Source: Patescibacteria group bacterium
GTDB taxonomy: Bacteria > Patescibacteriota > Minisyncoccia > Phycocordibacterales > SBAW01
Assembly: GCA_028866155.1 (NCBI GenBank)
Contig: JAGWIT010000045.1
Coordinates: 1-7,327, forward strand
Length of the DNA stretch: 7,327 nt
Reading direction: 5' to 3'
Shown here piece after piece: positions 1 through 5,480 of the stretch. Each line of letters opens with the position of its first letter. Position 1 is the first letter of the stretch. A program made the translations under genes and the position numbers. The notes under the pieces are model-generated. The model made no database searches. It saw only the letters and a list, made by a program, of their open reading frames with translations, and was not told the DNA's origin.

Positions 1-1
1 T

Positions 2-349
2 GACGCCTACCAAAAATATTATGGCGCTCTTAGCGGCGATGCGGCACCGAAACATTTTTTGACGGCAGAAGAGTTTCAATCGCTCTCGGCGCTAGTTGAC
101 GCGCTTGTGCAAGAGCAAAACGGCAATGGCATACAAAGCGTCGCCGTGGGTGCCGCCGGCGATGTCACGATTATGTTTGCCGACGGTTTTGACCTGCTCT
201 TTAATGTGTCGCAGGACGGCGGCGATGTGTATCAGCGCTTCATGCTCGCCCTTCAATCCGATCCGTTTAAGCAGCGTCAATTATCCGGCTTCGAATATCT
301 CGACCTGCGCTTCGGCGACAAACTGTACTACAAGCTGAAAAATCAGTAG
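2..349 (+). CDS. C-terminal part of a probable FtsQ/DivIB-like cell-division protein (5' end outside the window)
   Basis: The reading frame is open from the window edge to TAG at 347-349, giving about 115 residues of a longer protein. A TTG at 59 could act as a start, but the coding frame runs through it, so I treat the gene as 5'-truncated by the window. The fragment has a helix (EEFQSLSALVDALVQEQ), then alternating beta strands (VTIMFADGFDLLF), another helix, and the terminal motif FEYLDLRFGDKLYYK. That ending resembles the C-terminal beta domain of FtsQ/DivIB, where a Y-[IL]-D-L-R-F strand is typical. FtsQ is a bitopic membrane protein of the divisome; its cytoplasmic tail, membrane helix and POTRA domain would lie upstream and cannot be seen. 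The call rests on motif memory. Another secreted or membrane-anchored beta-rich protein is possible. Confidence 0.6.
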   Translation, partial: DAYQKYYGALSGDAAPKHFLTAEEFQSLSALVDALVQEQNGNGIQSVAVGAAGDVTIMFADGFDLLFNVSQDGGDVYQRFMLALQSDPFKQRQLSGFEYLDLRFGDKLYYKLKNQ

Positions 350-352
350 AGT

Positions 353-358
353 AGGGAG

Positions 359-362
<4 letters not shown>
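353..362 (+). promoter_or_regulatory. Shine-Dalgarno-like AGGGAGGTGA overlapping the dus start codon
   Basis: GGGAGGTGA is nearly the full complement of the 16S rRNA 3' tail, yet the GTG inside it (359-361) is the apparent start codon, leaving no normal 5-9 nt spacer. No ATG, GTG or TTG is in frame at a conventional distance downstream. The next in-frame candidate, TTG at 401, would remove the first FMN-binding strand. Confidence 0.5.
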
Positions 363-1384
<1,022 letters not shown>

Positions 1385-1413
1385 ATTCACTCAAACCCAA
1401 AAAGGGGGAAGTA

Positions 1414-1914
1414 ATGCTCTCTCGCGACCATGAACTTGCTCTCTACAGAAAATGCCTCGACATCGTGGAAAGAAGGATAGATCAAGAGAAAAGGGTCCCC
1501 TTGTCGTTTTTAAGTAGGCAGTTAAACATGGGGTGGAAGGCCACTAAGCGTTTTTTGCGGAAAAAATACCCACAACTCGGCCGTATCGTGAATGACCTAA
1601 ATACGTTCTGCGGCAAGCGGAAAAAATACCGGCAACTCGGCCGTATCGTGGATGACCTAAATACGTTCTGCGGCAATCGACCTGAGGGGACATCTACAGA
1701 TCTCCTGTTGCGATACAAACAAGCGGCTCAAGACCTGAGGAAGAAAAAAAAGCCAGTTACCAATGTTGCCTTGTCAAAGAGCCTCGGTGTAAGCGGCTCC
1801 TCAGTTTCAAGTTATTTCAGGAGACACCCTGAAATGGTGACAGAGTTAGGGGTACTAGACTCTAGTAGCCCGATCGCGCGTCGGATGTTGCAATCGGCGC
1901 AAGGCCCCGTTTAA
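1414..1914 (+). CDS. Small basic helix-turn-helix protein with two HTH-like units and an internal tandem duplication
   Basis: I do not recognise this 166-residue protein as a named family. Two segments look like helix-turn-helix units. The first is at about 28-56, with LSRQLNMGWKATKRFLRKKY. The second is at about 113-145, with ALSKSLGVSGSSVSSYFRRHP, which has the classic A-x3-LGVS-x2-VS-x-Y spacing. Both are followed by a K/R-rich helix end and a similar proline/hydrophobic tail, suggesting an old internal duplication. Between them lies a fresh one: residues 50-69 and 70-89 are near-identical 20-residue copies. No signal peptide or membrane segment is seen, so it is probably a cytoplasmic DNA-binding protein. 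The ATG at 1414 has a purine-rich ribosome-binding site (GGGGGAA, 1404-1410). The gene sits 29 nt after dus and may be co-transcribed with it. Its 3' end lies inside a terminator hairpin. The regulatory target is unknown. Confidence 0.72.
   Translation: MLSRDHELALYRKCLDIVERRIDQEKRVPLSFLSRQLNMGWKATKRFLRKKYPQLGRIVNDLNTFCGKRKKYRQLGRIVDDLNTFCGNRPEGTSTDLLLRYKQAAQDLRKKKKPVTNVALSKSLGVSGSSVSSYFRRHPEMVTELGVLDSSSPIARRMLQSAQGPV
1561..1680 (+). repeat. 60-bp in-frame tandem duplication inside the HTH gene
   Basis: The two copies are 1561-1620 and 1621-1680. They differ at 5 of 60 positions (repeat positions 11, 12, 31, 57 and 60). The changes are Pro to Arg, Asn to Asp, Lys to Asn and one synonymous Arg codon. 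The match extends a few bases to the left, with GCGG preceding both copies. Each unit encodes KKY-[PR]-QLGRIV-[ND]-DLNTFCG-[KN]-R. Confidence 0.97.
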
Positions 1915-1933
1915 AGACGGGGTGCTTTTTTTT
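1904..1933 (+). terminator. Intrinsic terminator at the end of the HTH gene
   Basis: CCCCGT (1905-1910) pairs with ACGGGG (1917-1922) around the 6-nt loop TTAAAG, and an extra G-U pair is possible at the base. After TGC comes an 8-T run (1926-1933). The TAA stop codon of the HTH gene (1912-1914) lies in the loop, so the terminator is partly coding. It separates the dus-HTH transcript from dnaX. Confidence 0.85.
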
Positions 1934-1936
1934 ATA

Positions 1937-1942
1937 TATACT
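1937..1942 (+). promoter_or_regulatory. Putative -10 box (TATACT) for a leaderless dnaX transcript
   Basis: TATACT is followed by 6 nt and then the dnaX ATG at 1949, so transcription would be expected to start at or next to the A of ATG. The surrounding run (1933-1942) is alternating TA. No clear -35 TTGACA is seen at 16-18 nt upstream, where the terminator hairpin lies. No Shine-Dalgarno sequence is present. Confidence 0.55.
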
Positions 1943-1948
1943 TACCCC

Positions 1949-3004
1949 ATGGCAAAAAAGGGGGATACGGAGCGTGCGCCTTTGAGTTTGTATCGCAAGT
2001 ATCGGCCACTCCAGTTTGGCGAAGTCCGCGGACAGGAAAGCATAGTCTCGGTCCTCGAGGCGGCGGTCAAGCAGCAAAAGATAGCGCACGCCTATCTGTT
2101 TGCCGGCGGGCGCGGGACGGGCAAGACCTCGCTGGCGCGCATTTTGGCGCACGCGCTCGGGACGAACGAGCAGGATATTTATGAGATGGACGCGGCGAGC
2201 AACCGCGGCATCGACGAAGTGCGGCAGCTGCGCGAGGGAGTCTCGACCTTGCCGTTTAGTTCAACCTACAAATTTTATATTATCGACGAGGCGCACGCTT
2301 TGACCAAAGACGCGTGGGGGGCGCTTTTAAAAACGCTTGAGGAGCCGCCCGAGCATGTCATCTTTGTCTTGGCGACGACCGAACTCGACCGCGTGCCCGA
2401 GACGATAGTCTCGCGCTGCCAGGTCTTTAATTTTAAAAAACCATCGCATGAAGCATTAAAAAAACTGGCGCTCGACGTTGCAAAAAAAGAAGGCGCACAA
2501 CTTTCGCCCGCAGGCGCCGAACTCGTGGCTTTGATGGGAGAGGGCTCGTTTCGCGATACGCTCGGGATACTCCAAAAAGTGCTGACCGTCTCGGCGGACG
2601 AAAAGCTCTCTGAGGAAGAGGTTGCCAAGGTAGTCGGTGCGCCGGCGTCTGAGACCATCAATCAATTTCTCAAAGCACTCGCGACAAAAAATATCGGGGA
2701 GGCTATTGCAACATTTCACCAAGCGACAGACAGCGGTGCCGAGCCGGCAGTATTCGCATTATTGGCCATCACCAAGATGCGCGGCGTGCTTTTGCTCCGG
2801 TTTGCCCCAAAGATGGAGGCTGAGTTGAGCGAGCAATTCGGCGAGGATGGCCTCAAAGTGCTCAAAGAGTTGGCAGGCAAAGAAGGTGCGGCAATAAACG
2901 CCCAGCTGCTGAGCGAGCTCATCACGGCGCTCCTTGAGATGAACCGGGCGCCCATCCCGCAAATCCCGCTTGAGCTCGCGCTGTACCGCGCGCTTGGACA
3001 GTGA
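1949..3004 (+). CDS. dnaX: DNA polymerase III gamma/tau-type clamp-loader subunit, short form (DnaX)
   Basis: This 351-residue protein is the ATPase subunit of the clamp loader that places the beta sliding clamp on primed DNA. Family landmarks are LYRKYRP (14-20), F-x-E-V-x-GQE (23-30), AHAYLFAGGRGTGKTSLARILA (46-67, with Walker A at 53-61), EMDAASNRGIDEVR (79-92), Walker B IIDEAHALTKDAW (111-123), LLKTLEEPP (127-135), sensor 1 LATTE (141-145) and SRCQVFNF (155-162). Domain III follows to the end. The zinc-binding four-cysteine insert normally between the first Walker region and the DAASN motif is missing, and C157 is the only cysteine. The tau-specific C-terminal domains are absent too, so it matches gamma. 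I chose ATG 1949 because homologs begin about 10-15 residues before LYRKYRP; GTG 1922 in the same frame lies inside the upstream terminator. tRNA-Gln follows 40 nt downstream. Confidence 0.95.
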   Translation: MAKKGDTERAPLSLYRKYRPLQFGEVRGQESIVSVLEAAVKQQKIAHAYLFAGGRGTGKTSLARILAHALGTNEQDIYEMDAASNRGIDEVRQLREGVSTLPFSSTYKFYIIDEAHALTKDAWGALLKTLEEPPEHVIFVLATTELDRVPETIVSRCQVFNFKKPSHEALKKLALDVAKKEGAQLSPAGAELVALMGEGSFRDTLGILQKVLTVSADEKLSEEEVAKVVGAPASETINQFLKALATKNIGEAIATFHQATDSGAEPAVFALLAITKMRGVLLLRFAPKMEAELSEQFGEDGLKVLKELAGKEGAAINAQLLSELITALLEMNRAPIPQIPLELALYRALGQ

Positions 3005-3006
3005 GC

Positions 3007-3027
3007 CTCGCAAAATCGGGATTTTTT
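3007..3027 (+). terminator. Weak possible terminator after dnaX
   Basis: CTCG (3007-3010) can pair with CGGG (3017-3020), including one G-U pair, and a 6-T run (3022-3027) follows one base later. A 4-bp stem is very weak, so this may only attenuate transcription, or dnaX and the tRNA may share a transcript. Confidence 0.25.
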
Positions 3028-3029
3028 GT

Positions 3030-3035
3030 TATCCT
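3030..3035 (+). promoter_or_regulatory. Possible -10 box (TATCCT) for tRNA-Gln
   Basis: TATCCT ends 9 nt before the first base of the mature tRNA, a plausible spacing for a transcript beginning just ahead of it. No convincing -35 is visible, so support is weak. Confidence 0.3.
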
Positions 3036-3044
3036 CAAGGCTAT

Positions 3045-3118
3045 TGGGAGATCGTCTAATGGTAGGACAGCGGCCTTTGGAGCCGTGAATCTAGGTTCGA
3101 ATCCTAGTCTCCCAGCCA
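3045..3118 (+). tRNA. tRNA-Gln (anticodon UUG), CCA encoded
   Basis: The full cloverleaf can be folded by eye. The acceptor is TGGGAGA (3045-3051) with TCTCCCA (3108-3114). The D stem GTCT/GGAC encloses AATGGTA. The anticodon stem GCGGC/GCCGT (one G-U pair) has loop CTTTGGA (3075-3081), giving anticodon TTG, which reads CAA. The variable loop is GAAT, and the T arm is CTAGG-TTCGAAT-CCTAG. Discriminator G (3115) and a genomically encoded CCA (3116-3118) follow. The first base pair, U1-A72, is typical of bacterial tRNA-Gln. The gene lies between dnaX and an AT-rich cassette, and its 3' end runs into a short repeat shared with the cassette's left flank. Confidence 0.96.
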
Positions 3119-3121
3119 AGT

Positions 3122-3138
3122 CGTGATAGGTTATCACG
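3122..3138. repeat. Perfect 7-bp hairpin just after tRNA-Gln
   Basis: CGTGATA (3122-3128) and TATCACG (3132-3138) form a perfect inverted repeat around the loop GGT. No T tract follows directly, so it is not a standard terminator. It could mark the 3' trailer of the tRNA transcript or be part of a recombination or protein-binding site. Confidence 0.45.
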
Positions 3139-3157
3139 CTCAAGTCGTGTCGTTTTA
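3138..3157 (+). repeat. Left copy of a 20-bp imperfect direct repeat flanking the two-gene cassette
   Basis: This 20-mer, starting GCTCAAG and ending GTTTTA, matches 4160-4179 at 17 of 20 positions (differences at repeat positions 8, 11 and 16). A shorter related string, GCCAAGTCGTG (3115-3125), begins at the tRNA discriminator base, so the motif appears three times near the cassette borders. Confidence 0.5.
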
Positions 3158-3174
3158 TTTTCCATAGCCTGCGG

Positions 3175-3180
3175 TACTAT
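3175..3180 (+). promoter_or_regulatory. Putative -10 box (TACTAT) for a leaderless cassette transcript
   Basis: TACTAT is followed by exactly 6 nt and then the ATG at 3187, the same geometry as before dnaX. There is no Shine-Dalgarno sequence between it and the start codon, and no good -35 at the usual distance. Confidence 0.5.
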
Positions 3181-3186
3181 AAAGTC

Positions 3187-3690
3187 ATGGAAACGAGCAC
3201 GATTTACCCATCTGACCAGTTCACATATAAATACTTGATTGGGCCTGTCGAAACTCCTGTAGAAATCGACGGAACCATAAAAGAAGGTAATTGTAGACTT
3301 GCACTTCAGCTATATTTCTATCGGATACATAAAAAATTTCTAGAACGAGACGAGGTATATCTCCCCGGCGGTTACAAGACGTTAGGACATTTTGTTTTTA
3401 AAGAAGAGCCTATTTCATTTGATAAGTTAAAAGAAGGTGATATTTTGTATGCCCAGAATTTTAGAAATAAGAAGGGTGAAGAATTGCATAGAGATTTAGA
3501 GACTTACAAAAATAAGGATGAGTGGCTCTATCATCTTCACAGCGCTATTTATGTAGGCAAAATAGACAAAGACTCAGATGAGCACTACATTTGGCATGCA
3601 ACAAATATAGAAGGCGGAACTGCTTTGTGGGCTCTAGAAAAGTTTCAGTATTATTACAAACCCATTTCTGTTAAGAGAGTTACGGTATGA
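3187..3690 (+). CDS. Divergent NlpC/P60-like (papain-fold) cysteine hydrolase, function unknown
   Basis: I do not recognise a named family for this 167-residue protein, but it has the order of motifs seen in NlpC/P60-type cysteine peptidases/amidases. There is a cysteine at the start of a helix (GNCRLALQLY, C36), then KEGDILYA (82-89), like the GD-[LI]-[VL]-[FY] strand. LHSAIYVGK (117-125) follows, with H118 in place of the family's H-x-G-I-Y-x-G. Next is IWHATN (135-140), where H137 could be the third residue of the triad. The loop between the two histidines is longer than usual (DKDSDEHY). It has no signal peptide or membrane helix, so it probably acts in the cytoplasm, unlike wall-cleaving relatives. 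Its sequence is clearly richer in A+T than dnaX. Its stop overlaps the next gene by ATGA. The fold call is inference from a few motifs; the substrate is unknown. Confidence 0.6.
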   Translation: METSTIYPSDQFTYKYLIGPVETPVEIDGTIKEGNCRLALQLYFYRIHKKFLERDEVYLPGGYKTLGHFVFKEEPISFDKLKEGDILYAQNFRNKKGEELHRDLETYKNKDEWLYHLHSAIYVGKIDKDSDEHYIWHATNIEGGTALWALEKFQYYYKPISVKRVTV

Positions 3691-4148
3691 AGTGGCAGCA
3701 CCCACCAATAATTAAAATTTACGAAGCTCTCGGATCTGTTGCCGATGGCAGACTGGAACTGGATGGAAATTCCGCAAAAGTGTACTCGTCGAGCGGAAAC
3801 AAATTTTATACTGTGACTTTTGACCCAAACTCGCAGTCAATCATGGTCAATGACAACGCTTCTTTTTATAAAGGCTATCTCGGATATCCTGCAATCGCGT
3901 ATCTAATGCTTATAGGAGAATTGACCTATTCTCCGACAGTTGCACAGATGCTTAAGGGTATCGCTTGGAAAGATATCAACCAGAAGTTTAAAAATGATTT
4001 CGATAAAACACTAAACTATATCCTCGAATCAAAAACCTCCGAGGAAAAAATCGCCATAGAGAAAGAAGTGGAAGTCATAGATATCCAACTTAAAGCCAAG
4101 AGCTATAGTCTGCTCGGGGCTAAAATTCAACCACCTGAAGGTTACTAA
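3687..4148 (+). CDS. Hypothetical protein, translationally coupled partner of the NlpC/P60-like gene
   Basis: The product is 153 residues, and I cannot assign a function. The N-terminal half reads as a compact alpha/beta unit: IIKIYEALGSVADGRLEL (9-26), two strands (AKVYSSSGNKFYTVTFD) and an unusual NDNASFYKGYLGYPAIAYLMLIGEL stretch (55-79) rich in Gly, Tyr and Ala. This last stretch is hydrophobic, but DN and K residues sit beside it, so a buried core segment is likelier than a membrane helix. AWKDINQKFKNDFDK (93-107) and a charged helical tail follow. Only methionine, not cysteine, is present as a sulfur residue. The ATG overlaps the previous stop as ATGA, with a GAGAG about 7 nt upstream, pointing to coupled translation and a joint role with the hydrolase. 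Inhibitor, adaptor or substrate-binding partner are all possible and untested. Confidence 0.65.
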   Translation: MKWQHPPIIKIYEALGSVADGRLELDGNSAKVYSSSGNKFYTVTFDPNSQSIMVNDNASFYKGYLGYPAIAYLMLIGELTYSPTVAQMLKGIAWKDINQKFKNDFDKTLNYILESKTSEEKIAIEKEVEVIDIQLKAKSYSLLGAKIQPPEGY

Positions 4149-4159
4149 TATTTTAATGA

Positions 4160-4179
4160 GCTCAAGACGCGTCGATTTA
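4160..4179 (+). repeat. Right copy of the 20-bp imperfect direct repeat
   Basis: This copy starts 12 nt after the stop of the second cassette gene and matches 3138-3157 at 17 of 20 positions. In this copy the centre is the 8-bp palindrome GACGCGTC (4166-4173). The two copies enclose the complete cassette with its promoter. Confidence 0.5.
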
Positions 4180-4416
4180 AAAGTGTAAAATGCAGCTAAT
4201 CCGCCTTGCAGGGTTTGACCAAGAACGGTTCGAGCTCGAATCGGCCAGCAGACACATTACAAGTAAAGTGTCAAGAGTACCTACGATTTTTAGAGCGACT
4301 GATACACGGTTATAAACTTTCTGCAAAAGCGAGGGTGACGTTTTAAAAGGGTTCTGACATTGACCCACGCTCCCCAATTGTGGAAAAGTAAATGGAGACG
4401 CCAAAGAAAGTTGGTG

Positions 4417-4422
4417 TATACT
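4417..4422 (+). promoter_or_regulatory. Putative -10 box (TATACT) for a leaderless guaBA transcript
   Basis: TATACT, the same hexamer as at dnaX, is followed by 5 nt and the ATG at 4428. It favours 4428 as the guaB start over the in-frame ATG at 4392, because transcription from here would begin at about 4428. No -35 consensus is visible at 16-18 nt upstream. Confidence 0.5.
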
Positions 4423-4427
4423 TGTAT

Positions 4428-5477
4428 ATGGCGCAACCACTTAAACTCTCCACGGGCTTTACTTTTGACGATGTACTGATTCGTCCGGCTCGAAGCTCAA
4501 TTGAGCCTAGAGATGCCAAAATCTCAACTACCTTAGCGGGAGGTTTTTCTCTCGCCGTGCCATTTCTTTCGGCGGCGATGGATCGCGTCACGGAAGAACG
4601 CATGGCGATTACTTTAGGGAGAATGGGAGGACTGGGCATATTACACCGTAACTGCTCTCCCGAGTTTCAGGCTGGAATGGTAAAAAAAGTTAAAAAGGCA
4701 GGAGTACTAGTAGGTGCGGCGTGCGGTCCATTCGATGCAGCTAGAGCAGAACTGCTTGAAGAATCGGGTGTCGACGTGCTTGTTGTGGACTGTGCCCACG
4801 GGCATAATGCCAAAGTAATAAAGAGTGCTAAAGCAATAAAACACCGGCTGAAAAGAGCCAAAATGATAGTCGGAAATATAGCCACCGCTGAAGCTGCACG
4901 AGATCTTGTTTCTTTTGCTGACGCTATAAAGGTGGGCGTGGGGCCAGGTTCAATTTGTACGACCCGTATTGTTAGCGGGGTTGGTGTCCCACAGTTATCG
5001 GCCATTCTCGATGTAGCAAAAGTTGCAAACAAGTTTAAAATCCCAGTAATAGCGGATGGCGGCATCCGGACATCTGGAGATATTGCGAAAGCAATTGCCG
5101 CTGGTGCTTCAGCTGTTATGATCGGTAATTTATTTGCCGGGACTGATGAGGCGCCTGGAAAAGTCATTATCCGTGATAATAAAAAATTTAAGTCATATAG
5201 AGGGATGGGATCTAGGTCGGTTTTACGTGAACGTCATTCGTCCGATAGATATCTCATCGAGGGCAGAAAGGCTATTCCTGAGGGAGTTGAAGGTCTGGTT
5301 TCTTATTGCGGACCTATAACAGAAATCATTTCGGAGCTTATTTCAGGTGTTCAGGTGGCAATGGGATATGTTGGGGCTCGCACTATATGCGAATTTCATG
5401 AGAGAGCAGAGTTTATTTTTATCACATCCGCGTCGATTCGGGAGAGCTTGCCCCATAGCCTTATGGTCCTAAACTAA
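4428..5477 (+). CDS. guaB: Inosine-5'-monophosphate dehydrogenase lacking CBS domains
   Basis: The product is 349 residues and oxidises IMP to XMP with NAD+, the first committed step to guanine nucleotides. Visible motifs are FTFDDVLIRPARS (11-23), LSAAMDRVTE (47-56), GGLGILHRN (67-75), VDCAHGHN (120-127), KVGVGPGSICTTR (168-180) with catalytic C177, IADGGIRTSGDIAKAIAAGA (208-227), and YRGMGS (257-262). The mobile-flap Arg-Tyr pair is R274-Y275 in SSDRY, followed by IPEGVEG. The Arg-Tyr flap separates it from GMP reductase, which also lacks CBS domains. The usual regulatory CBS pair (about 120 residues) is absent: VKKVKKAGVLVGAACG (85-100) runs straight on where it would be inserted. An in-frame ATG at 4392 would add 12 residues. 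I prefer 4428 because homologs start close to the FDDVL motif and because of the -10 box. guaA follows after 3 nt. Confidence 0.94.
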   Translation: MAQPLKLSTGFTFDDVLIRPARSSIEPRDAKISTTLAGGFSLAVPFLSAAMDRVTEERMAITLGRMGGLGILHRNCSPEFQAGMVKKVKKAGVLVGAACGPFDAARAELLEESGVDVLVVDCAHGHNAKVIKSAKAIKHRLKRAKMIVGNIATAEAARDLVSFADAIKVGVGPGSICTTRIVSGVGVPQLSAILDVAKVANKFKIPVIADGGIRTSGDIAKAIAAGASAVMIGNLFAGTDEAPGKVIIRDNKKFKSYRGMGSRSVLRERHSSDRYLIEGRKAIPEGVEGLVSYCGPITEIISELISGVQVAMGYVGARTICEFHERAEFIFITSASIRESLPHSLMVLN

Positions 5478-5480
5478 TTT

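Larger units (their letters stand above)
4149..4427. other. 279-bp intergenic stretch between the cassette and guaB
   Basis: The stretch contains the right direct repeat (4160-4179), a perfect 12-bp palindrome TTCGAGCTCGAA (4229-4240), and a 41-codon open frame (ATG 4190 to TAA 4313-4315). That frame has no ribosome-binding site and no recognisable product. The same frame continues 14 codons past the TAA before a TGA, so a decayed gene is conceivable, though chance is enough to explain it. I see no T-rich terminator hairpin and no riboswitch core that I can recognise. Confidence 0.5.

Noticed and set aside
1561..1680. Repeat as a CRISPR or other array
   Set aside because: There are only two directly adjacent copies without spacers, they are in frame, and they lie wholly within a coding region.
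2482..2489. A run of seven A followed by G in dnaX, resembling the E. coli tau/gamma frameshift slippery site
   Set aside because: It lies in the middle of the conserved core (around residue 178). In its reading frame it is A AAA AAA, and I see no Shine-Dalgarno-like stimulator or hairpin around it. The protein already ends as a gamma-length form, so programmed frameshifting is not needed.
4229..4250. A tRNA-like T-arm (GGTTCGA...CGAATC...CCAGCA)
   Set aside because: The match is due to the palindrome TTCGAGCTCGAA; no acceptor, D or anticodon arms can be folded around it on either strand.
4149..4427. Riboswitch (purine or similar) before guaB
   Set aside because: I could not find a recognisable aptamer core or a terminator/antiterminator pair, and the -10 box next to the ATG at 4428 leaves no leader for one.
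4392..4427. Upstream ATG at 4392 as the guaB start
   Set aside because: It would add 12 residues not expected from the family, and the TATACT box at 4417-4422 would fall inside the coding region. A GGAAAAG string before it keeps a small chance open.
4428..5477. GMP reductase instead of IMP dehydrogenase (both short and CBS-less)
   Set aside because: The YRGMGS loop, the SSDRY flap with the Arg-Tyr pair, and the IPEGVEG segment are IMP dehydrogenase features, and the gene is immediately followed by guaA.
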